31,340 nucleotides of DNA, from positions 226,822 through 258,161 of the forward strand of contig BFEA01000257.1 of NCBI GenBank assembly GCA_003427395.1, in the 5' to 3' direction. Positions 9,650 through 19,259 of this stretch are shown here, one piece after another. The notes beneath the pieces are model-generated. The model was not told the origin of the DNA. It saw nothing but the letters and a program-made list of their open reading frames with translations, and made no database searches. The position numbers and the translations under genes were made by a program. The stretch's first letter is position 1. Each line of letters starts with the position of its first letter. Origin of the DNA: Chara braunii (taxonomy: Eukaryota > Streptophyta > Charophyceae > Charales > Characeae).

Positions 9650-10239
9650 GAAACGTACGGACTACCACAGTAGTGCCCAAGTTCACCCGACTAGAAACGT
9701 TTCTACTCTTTTTTTTTTCGGCAGCCGATAGTTGGGCCAAGTACTGGTGGTTTAGGTTATGAACATGTGTCGTCGTGACAAGTGAGCAAACTCGACAGTG
9801 TCACAGTCAAGTACTTTGGCAAACAAAGAAAGTCGCGGAGTACAAATCAAGTATCCAATCCAATCAACAAGAACTGCACATGTGACGCTGGGTATGGATA
9901 CCCCGACCGGTTTTGACCGCCGCCATGCGGTGGTCTTCAGGGGGCTTACCACCAGATACTTCACCCTCGACTCAGCCCATCGTTCCACACTCTCCCGTGA
10001 CCGCTTTCACTCCGAACATTTTTGGAAATGACGGAGTGTCTGCGAAGTAGGACCCAGAAGGACCGACAATTGTCGATATAGAGTTCTAGTCTACTGACCG
10101 CTATAGAAAACGGTCGAGAACAGCACCCCCAAGGGGCAAAGGTTCCGGTACCAGCAAAAAACCTAGCTCGGTGGCCTACCTGCGGGCCCTATCCGTATCC
10201 ACAGTTAGGATCCAATCCAACGCTGACAAATCCTTCACG
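9650..10239. other. Unassigned sequence between LINE and PLE
   Basis: No recognisable protein. It contains a near-perfect hairpin at 9915-9935 (GACCGCCGC, loop CAT, GCGGTGGTC; nine pairs with one G-T) and a smaller GACCG/CGGTC stem near 10098-10117. A 78-codon minus-strand frame (9752-9988) has mixed composition but no family match. Part of this may be the 3' noncoding region of the minus-strand PLE. Confidence 0.4.
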
Positions 10240-10710
10240 CTGCACGTACTACAGTTAACACTGCAAACCACACCACACCAGACATTTACTCGTAGTATCC
10301 TACGTCTCGCTCGTACCGACAGAAACCTGTGTGAGAGGGGCCTGTCCCTACGTACTAAAGTTAACGCAACAAACCACACTTGCTCTTAGTAACCCATGCA
10401 AAACTCATTCAAATAGAAACCCAGTGCACACCACACCACCCGCTGCTTCCCCGTCACCGGACACCACTTCAACTCAATCCCGTTCCCATTACAACGCAAC
10501 ACACCTTCACATCCTATAAAACACACTTGGATTATACGGTCGTCGCATTACGCTGCTCACTCCATCCATGCTGGTGTCTTAACATCATGCGAAACACATT
10601 TATACTATGCACTCGTCACTACAAAATGACACGCCTTATCGTCCTATGAAACACACTTGGACTATGCAATCGTCACATTACACTTATCACTCCATCCCTA
10701 CTGGTGTGGC
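10240..10710 (-). repeat. Imperfect repeats downstream of the PLE reverse transcriptase
   Basis: Two kinds of short repeat lie just past the PLE coding end. ACGTACTACAGTTAACACTG (about 10245) resembles ACGTACTAAAGTTAACGCAA (about 10350). A second unit reading CCTATGAAACACACTTGGAC on the plus strand occurs as diverged copies at about 10512, 10588 and 10642, and the first and third copies extend into CACTCCATCC..CTGGTGT, 130 bp apart. PLEs often have repeat-rich noncoding ends. Confidence 0.7.
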
Positions 10711-10722
10711 CCATCCCTCGGG

Positions 10723-12986
10723 TTATGCAGCTAACCATGTAGCAATGCATTCCCAAATTGCATCTCTTCCCCTTGCAAAACTCTTCAGAACGCGTATGAT
10801 GAACTTCAGAGGAAAATCCACCAACGTCAGCACCTTCTCAGGTAGCTTGCTACGCACAGTCGTGTTCATCTCGATCCGATGCAGTCGACTTGCGACGACC
10901 GCACTTTTTTGGAGTTTGCTGCCCCATTAGTGGTATCCTTGCCCAATTTTGAAATCCAAACGATCTTCTGTCCACACAGTCTTTTCATTCTTCGAAATCT
11001 GCACACACGTGATGAAAGGCACCACGTTCTGTTGTCGTATCACCACCCCAAGGAAATCCCAATACTTTTCACCTTTGCCCGTACGCTTCAAGCTCAGATT
11101 GCTCGGGTAGCACCTCTCAAACTCCGCACGGATAAAATCCCCCCTCCCTTCATCACCTTTCTTTGTTGCGATGACGATGCTCACGTCATCAATAAGTTGG
11201 ATACCAAAAATTCTTGATTGCGAACTACCTTCTTCGCAGAGGAACTTGAACTCAGCATGTGTACACAAAATGCACGCTAGTGGTGGGCTGGTGCTTTTTC
11301 CCATGGGAATGCCGGCCACCTGTCTCATGAGGACACCTGTAGCCTTAATGTATGTGTGTCGAAGGTCAAATCTAACAAAACGCCTCAAGTCCTCCAAGTC
11401 GATCTTCCGCCAAGGATCGACGCTTGTGGTGCGTCCAAACAAGCACCCGCGTCCTCTGGTATTCACTCGTACTGATGTCTTCCCTTTCCTTCGGAAGTGG
11501 TCGACAATCCAGTCAACCGCCTACAAAATGTCTGCGTGAGGCAGTTTATTGAACATATATTTGATGTTGTACGACATCGCAGATAACTGCAAGTCGCGTA
11601 TGGGTAGTTGTTGAATCCTCTTATTTATTTGCTTTATCCTTGGCACCAGGCCCGACACTGCTTTCAAGTTAAAGTGCCACTTCGCTGGTAGTGAGTAGAG
11701 CAGGTGATTCAATGCCTTGGCTGCTGCTCTCAACATTTTTACAGTTGGGTCACAGTAGGATGGGCAGATAAAACGGTATCTGTCAAAATCCTTGTGCTTT
11801 GGTTGCACATAAGCACAACCGAACATTCCCTTCCTGTTTATCTTCACAAACTGCTTCAACCCAGTCGCTGTCGCATCGCTGCTCATCTTCTCCACAATCG
11901 CCGCCTCATTCATCTCCATGATCTTGTACCCGGTGTTGCATACGAACGTGGTTAGCATCGCTTCGTGGTACAACGCCGGGAAGAGCACAAGGGTCTCGCC
12001 CGGGTTCTTGTCTAGTGGAGTGCATACCAAACCGGTCAATTTGCTCTTCAGCTCGTTGACTTTTTCGATTTCCACATACTTCTCACTTTGCCTCATTGCT
12101 TCTCTCATACACTGATTGACATCCTCCTCTGTCACCTACCTTTCCTTCGCCCCTCGATTGGGCTAGTTGTTGAAGGCATCCTCAATCTTGCTTCTCAGCA
12201 GCCTTGCTCGATGCGGATGTGGTGTCCGTGGGATGTTCTTCGCAGTATACAGCATCGGGTGTATGTCCTCCAAGTCATGCAGTCCGAATCGCACATGGTC
12301 TCCCATCCTAGGATAGGGTAACTCTACACAAGTGAACGTGCAGACGTCAACACTCGCGTACGTACGCTGATTGTGTAACAAGTTGGAAACCATTGGATTG
12401 CTTGTCCAAACGATTCTCACCATGCTACGTGCTCGCTTCATCATGCATGGTGGCAGTTCGAATTCTTCGATCTTGTTGTTTACTACTTTTCGAACCTCCA
12501 CCAACCTTACTCGGTCGTCAAATTTCAATTTGACGCTGATGTTCGCACACATGATCCACCCCGAAACTTCTTTGATCACCCGCTCGATGATCCTCCGTAA
12601 ATATGATCGTGTCGACTTCTTCTGGAATTCCTTCATTGCTCGGTACAATCGAAATAACTCCTCGATTTCCTGATGCTTTAGCTCCCCTATCCATCCAGGA
12701 TCATGTAATAGTTTGATCAATTATTGTTTGTACAGCTACCCCGATTATGGCATCGTCGTAGATACCGTATTGTCACACATCCTCCCTCCTCTAGCTTCCG
12801 CTTGCACTTCGCCTAGGTCGATGCCCCACCTTCGCAGGTGACGGTCGTCGACCCGAACACCTTCCTAATTTTCTTCCATCCGTCTAGCCAACAATTGCCG
12901 CCGGTGGACATTATCTTGAACTTACGCACACCTTGCTTCTCCATGTCGGTGATTGTGCTGAAGATGTCAAACTGCTCCACTGTGAG
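10723..12986 (-). pseudogene. PLE reverse transcriptase with linker and thumb (broken)
   Basis: One phase covers 12720-10723, with stops at 12165-12163, 12138-12136, 11523-11521 and 10929-10927. Motifs in order: VCTPLDKNPGETLVLFPALY (PLE RT start), YVQPKHKDFDRYRFICP, YNIKYMFNKLPHADIL (the catalytic Asp of the FDIK.MF..LPH box is changed to Asn), QVAGIPMGKSTSPPLACIL, and LIDDVSIVIA with the paired catalytic Asp. Then YWDFLGVVI and SRLHRIEMNTTV mark the thumb. These patterns are specific to Penelope-like RTs and not to LINE or LTR types. 12986-12740 continues the linker in another phase, with a TAG near 12803. Confidence 0.85.
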
Positions 12987-13564
12987 TCATTCAATCCTTA
13001 TCCCAACGGGTCTTACTCGTCCGCTTGTCTGCGCCACGTCTCCACCCAACTGTGTCCTTTCCCGCTCACGTTTTCCTCTTCGCTTTGTGTTGCGTCTCTT
13101 CCTCCTTTGACGAACCCCGTTGGTGTTCAATGACGAATTCCAATGGTGTATATACAATTGTTCGAAGGCGAGCAGTTTCGCCTCAAAACAAATTTCAATT
13201 GGCAACAACACATATGATTCTCATCCGAAGTCACGGCACCAACGATATAGGTGTGTGTCCTTGCTTCTTCTATCACATCGAGAATATGTTCTTGCCACCA
13301 CACGTTCACATGCCGACTTGTTTGTCCCACATATTTTGCCTAGCAATGAGGTGAGGCTAGCGTATTCACCGCGTTCGTTGCTTCAACGAAGTCAATTCCC
13401 ACTTCAGCGTACATCCGTACCCATGAGTCAATACATTTCGATAACCATCTGATTTCTTCTGCCAAAGTGAGTAGCATATTTGTAAGTCTGTAAAGTTTTT
13501 CCACTTGCGCCTCAAAGTTCGACGCTCGCCGGTAGTCGAGCAACCAAGTGTATAAGATCCACAA
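12987..13564 (-). pseudogene. PLE GIY-YIG endonuclease domain (broken)
   Basis: In minus-strand order: a helical segment (13564-13340), a TAG at 13342-13340, then AKYVGQTSRHVNVWWQEHI, which matches the YIG motif, the conserved Arg region and the EH of GIY-YIG nucleases. After a frame change near 13200 comes EAKLLAFEQLYIHHW and SLNTN, fitting the catalytic Glu and the E-x3-I...LN pattern. The first GIY half is unclear: VGIDFVEA upstream could be a mutated form, or it may have been lost at the stop. This domain would nick target DNA for integration. PLE nucleases often have a Cys pair before YIG, and only one Cys is seen here. Confidence 0.65.
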
Positions 13565-13585
13565 GCGGCTAGTATCTTCGAAGAT

Positions 13586-14928
13586 TCATGCTTCCACCCC
13601 TTCGTCTTCGGACTCCTCGACACCTTCTTGCTTAGTACCCTCATTCTTGTTATCACTTCCCATGGTCTCGTCCTCTTCGCTTTCGTATGGTACGACTGCT
13701 TGCTTCTTAGCGATGTCCATAGCTGCAATAGTTTTCTTCTCATACTCCACGTCCTTCTTCCTACAAATGTCCTTGAGCTCGTCTGCTCCCAAATCCGCAA
13801 GAGCACATATGTTTTCACAGATGAAGTGTGCTCTTCCTACCGATCCAGTCGTGGCCGCGACCTTCGTACGTGGAGTCCCCCATCGTGGGGTGAAACGCGG
13901 AGGAGTCTTATTTTCCTTCGTCTTGCGCGTAGTACACTGTAACTTAGTAGTTAGTCGCACTGGCTGCACATCCGTAGTCCCAGGTGTCATTTTTCTTGGT
14001 TGCGTCATCGATGGACTGTTCCCCACCGCTTTATCCGCACTTCGTTTACGCTTCTCTGTTTTCGTTAGTGTTTGAGTGCGTTGGTAAGTCCGCTCCATGT
14101 CACTCGTATCGTCACTGCTTGTGGACGACGCATTCGATGGAGGAGGCGAGGTTGTTTTCTTCTTCCCCTTACGATAAATCGTTGCTGCCGCTAGTGTCCA
14201 TATCATGTCGTCCGTCAATTGTTCACAAAAACCTCCCAATATCTGTTCATGCAACTCACTAGCAACAAGTGTTGCTTCCATCCTCATTTCCTTTTGCATT
14301 TGCATCTTCAGTTCTTCTGCCTCTTTCAACTTCGCATTCTTCCTCGCCAACTTCTTCTCGTGCGCGACTTTCTCCGCTGCAGCGCGATGTTGTTTGTCAA
14401 TCTTCTCTTGCTTACTTTTTTCTTTTTCGAGCGTCTTCTGCTTCTCCTGCTCGATATGCCCATGCATGGATGCAAGTGACACTCCCAGTTCTTCAACTTG
14501 TTTTATCAGCCTCATACATTCATGTGAGGTTTCGCGTGATCTGCTCCTTTGCCATCCCCTGCCTTCACCAGGTCTTGAGCTGCCTTCGCAAGATAGTTTC
14601 CAGCATTGATTTCGATAATGACCTACTTGTCCACATTCAAAGCATGTGGGCGGCGCGCTTCGCCGATACTCTCCCGAAGTTTCACCATGCTCCCGTAAAG
14701 TTTCTCATCCATCGTCTTGATAGTAGTCTCGTCCCCCGCCGTGATGTCTATCCCTCTTGTCGTCATGCACTCTGTCATGGCGGTTGTCCCGCCGGTCTCG
14801 ATCGTTGTCTCGGTAAGACCTCTCTTCTACTTCTTGGTCCTTCGCCTTCGAACACCATTACGCTTGGAACGTCTTCCCTCGTCCGTCCGCCTGACTGGTT
14901 CTCGTTCGAAGTTCTTAGTCGTGGTCAT
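13586..14928 (-). pseudogene. PLE N-terminal region: CCHC knuckle, coiled coil, SAP-like motif
   Basis: From a possible ATG at 14928-14926 an Arg-rich start is followed by a frame change near 14820, an RD/HD-rich stretch and a TGA at 14707-14705. A zinc knuckle CFECGQVGHYRNQC (CX2CX4HX4C) lies at 14644-14603. A 309-codon open stretch (14515-13586) begins with about 80 residues of Lys/Glu/Gln-rich heptad-like sequence (coiled coil), then a Ser/Thr and basic linker (about residues 115-215). ADLGADELKDICRKKDV and following residues (about 240-270) resemble a SAP DNA-binding helix pair, and the tail is acidic. The frame matches the downstream nuclease frame, suggesting one original protein. A role in binding the element RNA or DNA is inferred. 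Confidence 0.65.
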
Positions 14929-15720
14929 GACACGGTGGTAAACATGCTCACTCAAGCTCGGGCAAACGTATCCAAGCAGGTTCGCATGCGCCTTTAGAGG
15001 TTATGAAAATGGTGGTTTAAGGCACATGTCCAATTACTACATTCACAAAAAGATTTTCAACAAAAAATCAAGGAATTTAGCTTGAGATGGCTTGGGGGGG
15101 ACAATGGGGGGAGGATAGCGAAAGTGGAATGGAAAGGGTGACAAATGACCTAGGGGAGAGACAAGGGAGAAAGGTTCTAGTGAGGGACTACTGACTCCTT
15201 TTTCATGAGTGAACTAAGATCGATATAACAATCCCGATGAGACCCAGCGAAAAATTCCCTGATCCCTCCCCCCCCCCATCAAATTGCTTGGTGGATTTGG
15301 AATGATATGAGAGAGATTGAGGATTTTTTTTTTTTTTTTTTTTTTTGAAAATACGCCCCAACCAGTGTTAGTGCTGCTGATAAGAGAAGACACCACTAAC
15401 ACCAGGAGAGAGGCTCTATCTATTGGTGGGGAGCATCACCTGCTGGAAAGCGGGTCCAGTGTCCCATATACAGAGAATGAGGATATCTGCGAACAATGAG
15501 AACAGTGAGTGAGAGGTCTGCAAACATTGATTGCCTTGCAACCTAGGGGATTGACTGAGCAACCCTAAATAGTGTCCTCTTCACCCTTGAAAAAAGGGCG
15601 CCAGATAAAACAGTTAAGGCCTGGTACTATTTAGCGTTGATTCTACTCACTCCTAATCATGCCGAGTAGCCATGATTTGCTCAGGACACTCATACTGCCA
15701 GAATGCTACACACTAATTCC
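14929..15720. other. Noncoding stretch upstream of the PLE
   Basis: No supported gene. It holds a G-run (about 15091-15115), a C-run (15271-15279) and a T-run (about 15325-15346). The 5' noncoding end of the PLE may extend into it, but no repeat or terminus identifies where the element begins. Confidence 0.5.
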
Positions 15721-15763
15721 TCCCTCCCCCATTTTTTGGAGGGAGAAACCTCTTCCTCCTGTA

Positions 15764-15885
15764 TCCACTTAAAAGGAGCTAGTATCTTCCTCTCGCACTT
15801 TAGCCTTTGAATCCCTCCCCCTGTGTCCACTTGAAAAAAGTTAGTCTCTTCCTCTCCCATCTTAACTTTGGAGCCCCTAAGCTCC
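15764..15885 (+). repeat. Two-copy degenerate repeat, period 61 bp
   Basis: TCCACTTAAAAGGAGCTAGT at 15764 and TCCACTTGAAAAAAGTTAGT at 15825, each followed by CTTCCTCTC and a CTTTG-containing end. A poly-C-rich spacer separates them. Short open frames on both strands here are repeat artefacts. Confidence 0.7.
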
Positions 15886-15946
15886 CCCACGTGTATCTGG
15901 AACAGCCCCCCATCCTTCTCCCCCGTGCCAGTCTATTCCTACCAAA

Positions 15947-16270
15947 CTATTTGTTGGGGGGGGGAAATAAGTCAGGAAATTCATTACAAGGTCTCATAGG
16001 GATTGGACTATCTAGCTTGGTCCAGTCGTTGAAGACGAGACGATACTTGTTGCCCTGCATCCTTCCCTGTTCTCTTACTTCCCCATGCCATTCTACCTTT
16101 CTTATCTTCGCCCCTGATTCCCCCGCAAGCCAACATTTGCTGAATTCTTGTATTCTTTGCTTTATCTCACTTTGTGTGTACAAATGGCATATTTGTGCAT
16201 TGAGTTCCTTCCATCGTGATGTTATGTTCGTATTGATTTGTGGAAAAGATGCTGCCAGGGTATTAGACAC
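15947..16270 (-). CDS. Unassigned minus-strand open frame, possible exon or element fragment
   Basis: 108 codons of varied composition (for example NTNITSRWKELNAQICHLYT and WHGEVREQGRMQGNKYRLVF) without simple repeats, more protein-like than neighbouring frames. The upstream minus-strand sequence CCCTGGCAG|CATC could be a splice acceptor. No family is recognised. It could be a host exon or a piece of a retroelement. Confidence 0.25.
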   Translation of the reverse strand: MSNTLAASFPQINTNITSRWKELNAQICHLYTQSEIKQRIQEFSKCWLAGESGAKIRKVEWHGEVREQGRMQGNKYRLVFNDWTKLDSPIPMRPCNEFPDLFPPPNK

Positions 16271-16560
16271 CAGGGAGAGGAGTAAGGGTTTAGGGGTTTA
16301 TGCATCTACCCCAAGAAAGGAGTGTATGTCACTGAAAATACAGCACTGGTTTGGTCACAAAGATCTGGCGCCACAAAGAGAGGGGGCGAAGAGGTGTTGT
16401 ACGGTTCCGGAATAGCTCGAGACACCCCAACATTTTCAGATGCTAGAGAAACCCTTAGGAAGTACAACCATGTTCTCCCAGGCAACACAGACATCAATGA
16501 TCTTCATCTTACCATGTACTCAAGCATTCATATATTCAATGGGATGCTGGACCCGTTTTC

Positions 16561-16564
<4 letters not shown>

Positions 16565-16597
<33 letters not shown>
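16565..16597 (+). repeat. Poly(A) run
   Basis: About 33 A residues, followed by a spacer and AATAAA near 16608. It may be the tail of a retroposed sequence whose body is not recognised. Confidence 0.9.
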
Positions 16598-16600
<3 letters not shown>

Positions 16601-16859
16601 ATTCGAATAAAGAGCATATATAATTGGCGTGCTCGCTCCTATCCCACACTTCGAAGACCAGCTCTGTCTGGTGACGAGTCCTTGCAAGTTTTCTGCAAGG
16701 GTCCTCTGGAAAAGAGATTGGATCCCAATTAGGACATGCACACACGGTTTTCGGCTCGACTTGGCCCTAATTTTTTTAATGTTTTTTTCACTCTGAATTT
16801 GTAGAAGGGAGGGGCATATTTGGCCACCACACCCTGTCCTTCCCAATTTTTTTTACTGA

Positions 16860-17090
16860 CCCTTATTTTCGGGATGCGCTGCACCACGTGCGCCCGCGTG
16901 CATGAGCGTGCGCTATGCGCCTCATGTGCGCAACTCGCGTGCACGTGATGCTTCGCAAGTATGATGTATATATATATATATATCGTCAAACAGAGCTGCA
17001 CGGTAAACTGTAGGCATAGAGGGAGAAGAGGACAACAAACGAGGGGCTGTGACAAACTGTTTTGTCGGAGTTTCACCGTACATATATATA
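16860..17090 (-). repeat. Dispersed repeat, copy C (inverted), with (TA)n
   Basis: On the minus strand this reads GGTGAAACTCCGACAAAACAG, the CACAGCCCCTCGTTTGTTG block, the pyrimidine-rich block, CTACAGTTTACCGTGCAGCT, an AT run (about 16968-16983), CATACTTGCGAAGCA and a GCGC-rich tail. That is the same order as copy B at 5866-6085. A second AT/AG run and a G-run (17080-17112) flank it. Confidence 0.8.
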
Positions 17091-17141
17091 TAGAGAGAGA
17101 GGGGGGGGGGAGGGTGTGGATGGACGGGATGGCGGGTTTAT

Positions 17142-17143
17142 TT

Positions 17144-17191
<48 letters not shown>

Positions 17192-17290
17192 GTCAATTGA
17201 TTGATTGAGTGGTGGATGCCTCATTCATTGATTGATCGATCGATTGATTGATTGATTGGTTGGTTGGTTGATTAATTGATTGATTGTGCT
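17142..17290 (+). repeat. (GT)n microsatellite followed by ATTG-type repeats
   Basis: About 24 GT units (17143-17190) are followed by imperfect tetranucleotide repeats of the GATT/GGTT type up to about 17287. Confidence 0.95.
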
Positions 17291-18750
17291 GGATGACCGA
17301 TTAAAAAAAAAAAAAGAAAAAAAAAAAGATGGTTTTGGCACACGCGATTACATAGCTTTCCTCCACCTCCGCCGCCTCCTCGACTGCCTTATCATCTGCA
17401 TTCTCCGCCTCTCATCCTCAATTCACTCCTCGTTCACACGCTCGATACCCTCCTCCCCCCTGGATATTTTCCTCGGGACCCTCTTCCCTCCTCGATACGC
17501 TCCCCCGGAACCCCGAAAGGAGCTAAACTAAGGGAAAAAAGGAGTTGCGTTTGCGGGGTTCTTGGCATGTGTTTGTGTTCGGCAGGCAACACACACATTT
17601 GCCGGCGAACGTAAACGAGGTGCTACACAGATTGCAACTGATCATTTGACCACTACAATCGGACAAGGAAGGAAGCCCTGCTTTCTTCATGAAATCAAAC
17701 CTTAAATATGTGAAGTAACTTACTCTGTGCAAATCAAGTGTCAGTCAAAACCTAAGATGAAGCGAAGTCGACAAAGCATCCCTTACCAAGCCATTTGACT
17801 CAGTGCGAACCAATAATTTGATTAAGTGCCCAACTATATCCCAAACACAGTTGAAACAAGCTCTCTAACTGAGAGGAAAAGAAAAAAATGGGTTTACCTC
17901 ATGAAATAAGACCCAACTGGAGGTCAAACTAGCAACTAATCTATATGTCATTCTAGAGACAATGATAAATTAGCACAACACCACTCAATGACAAAAAGAG
18001 TCTATTATACAAAGTTTTGGAAGTAATGATGTAAGAGCGATAAAAGCACACTTGTAAGGATGAGGGAAAAAACAGTAACCCTACCAAAAGGTGTAACAGA
18101 ATGAAGGAAATCTCGATAACCAATGTAAGTGGTGTATGCTTGTAAAAAGTAAACGTAGCAAACAAAAATGTGGAAGGCAAAGTTTTACTAGTCAGCTGAA
18201 GATGCCGACAATAGAAGTTCATAGCTGAAGGGGAATAAGGATGAAGGTGCAATACTTATGAAGAGTAAATTTGGGATCTTCACTTAAGGGGATCACTGCA
18301 CGATGTAGCGACACTACGCAGACCCCATTTGTTTTGGGCCCGACCTGCAGCATAGTGTGACCAGGCCGTCAGTCTAGCTCTACTGCACAACACTGGTCCA
18401 CAAAAACCTCGCCTGCCTGCTTGGCCACGAGGGACCAACCCCAACTCCATTATATTGTTGTCCTCTGCCATTTTCATTCAGTCCTTATGTTGGTGTCCCT
18501 TTTCTTTTTTTTTGGCTGTCGGAGCGTTATCTTCGTTATGTGCTTGAGTGATCCCACTCCCCTGATACCCTTCCATTGGTATCAAAACAAATATTTCTCC
18601 CTGCTCTTCCTCCCTTTTTGCATCCTATTGCCATGTTGCCACAATCTCATGCAGCCTGTCACGTTGGCTTGAGCAAGGGGTTTGTGGATTCCTCCCATGA
18701 AGACTCTGTCAAACATTTTTGCAATTATACACGTATCAGGAATCTATTGT
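17291..18750. other. Noncoding region without recognised genes
   Basis: Starts with A-rich runs (17303-17328), then moderately AT-rich sequence with only short scattered open frames. One minus-strand frame (18280-18477, 65 codons) has non-repetitive composition but no recognised domain. A hairpin TGATACC/GGTATCA with an 8-nt loop lies at 18563-18584; its right arm resembles a degenerate iMet primer-binding site (TGGTATCAAAAC). Confidence 0.5.
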
Positions 18751-18754
18751 TTGT

Positions 18755-18776
18755 GTCCTTTGGGACATCCGTTAAA
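18755..18776 (+). ncRNA. U6 snRNA 5'-end fragment (stem-loop and following bases)
   Basis: GTCCTTTGGGACATCCGTTA matches the 5' end of plant-type U6 snRNA (GTCC...GGACATCCGATAAAA), including a GTCC/GGAC stem. The match breaks off after TTAAA. The remaining U6 body begins again at about 18943, after 166 bp of unrelated sequence. This is a fragment, not a functional gene: no correctly placed upstream element or TATA box was identified. Confidence 0.6.
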
Positions 18777-18942
18777 GCACCAGTACACCACATATCGGCT
18801 CGCGGGTGTCAGCATTAAACGTGCACCACTTTGACGGCCGCCAATTTTTTTTTTCAACGGCGGGCCTGGCCGCTCGACGACTCCGAGTTTTGTTTGTGAC
18901 GACAAAAACTTTCTGCAAGGCTGGGGCCGTCTACTAGCGGTT

Positions 18943-19018
18943 TAAAATTGGAATGATACAAAGAAGATTAGCATGACCCGTACGCAAGGGTGACGCACAT
19001 CAATAGAGAACCGGTCCA
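18943..19018 (+). ncRNA. U6 snRNA-derived body, copy 1 (pseudogene, lacks 5' end)
   Basis: From TAAAATTGGAATGATACA to GGTCC the sequence follows U6 snRNA in order: GATACA.AGA (the invariant ACAGAGA box mutated to ACAAAGA), AGATTAGCATG with the AGC triad, GCAAGGGTGACGCACA and CAAT.GAGAA..GGTCC. An A-rich tail with CAACAA follows in place of the normal T-run terminator. It lies in a 241-bp unit that is repeated once. Confidence 0.85.
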
Positions 19019-19183
19019 GGAAAAAAAAACAACAACAAAAAACAACAACCGAAATTTGATGTTGGTGATGTTGGGCTTGTTAAATAGAACTTGTAGAGGT
19101 CTTCCGAACGTGCCACGACGCCTCCGAGTTTTGTTTGTGGCGACAAAAAGTTTCTGCAAGGCTGGGGCCATCTACTAGCGGTT

Positions 19184-19259
19184 TAAAATTCGAACGATAC
19201 AGAGAAGATTAGCATGGGCCTTGTGCAAGGGTGACACACATCAATCGAGAAATGATCCA
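19184..19259 (+). ncRNA. U6 snRNA-derived body, copy 2 (pseudogene, lacks 5' end)
   Basis: Closer to functional U6 than copy 1. It keeps GAACGATACAGAGAAGATTA with an intact ACAGAGA box, AGCATGG, GCAAGGGTGACACACA and ATCGAGAAATGATCC. The first 20 or so U6 bases are replaced by the unit's own flank (CTACTAGCGGTT). An A-rich tail with AATAAAATAAAAT-type sequence follows and there is no T-run terminator. Confidence 0.9.

Larger units (their letters stand above)
6560..9650 (+). mobile_element. Decayed L1-like LINE (non-LTR retrotransposon)
   Basis: Three open stretches in different phases together give the order expected for L1-type ORF2 after its endonuclease: a pre-RT linker, the reverse transcriptase, then a C-terminal zf-RVT zinc finger. 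The 5' endonuclease domain and ORF1 were not found, so the copy is 5'-truncated or too decayed to see. No poly(A) tail follows. At least four frame changes and several stops make it inactive. The L1 assignment rests on the RT motifs and the zf-RVT domain. Confidence 0.85.
10723..14928 (-). mobile_element. Decayed Penelope-like retroelement with N-terminal GIY-YIG
   Basis: Minus-strand coding remnants extend over 4.2 kb. In coding order they are: a basic/Arg-Asp-rich N terminus, a CCHC zinc knuckle, a coiled coil, a Ser/Thr-rich basic linker, a SAP-like motif, an acidic tail, a GIY-YIG nuclease, a linker and a PLE-type RT with its thumb. The GIY-YIG domain precedes the RT, opposite to canonical Penelope elements, and matches the permuted PLE groups described in green algae and invertebrates (Chlamys/Naiad type). 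Frames change near 14820, 13200 and 12730, and at least eight in-frame stops are present, so the copy is dead. Element termini were not located. Confidence 0.8.

Noticed and set aside
14205-14997. Plus-strand open frames (up to 242 codons) opposite the PLE N-terminal region
   Set aside because: Shadow frames; the minus strand carries the zinc knuckle and coiled coil, and the plus translations are Ser/Phe/Leu-rich antisense of that.
15235-15262. Second hammerhead-like core (CGATGAGACCCAGCGAAAAA)
   Set aside because: Stem II would be one pair at most and stems I and III could not be found; orientation is also opposite to the PLE.
18968-19178. Open frames on both strands across the U6-derived units
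   Set aside because: They run over snRNA-derived and A-rich sequence and have no protein-like features.
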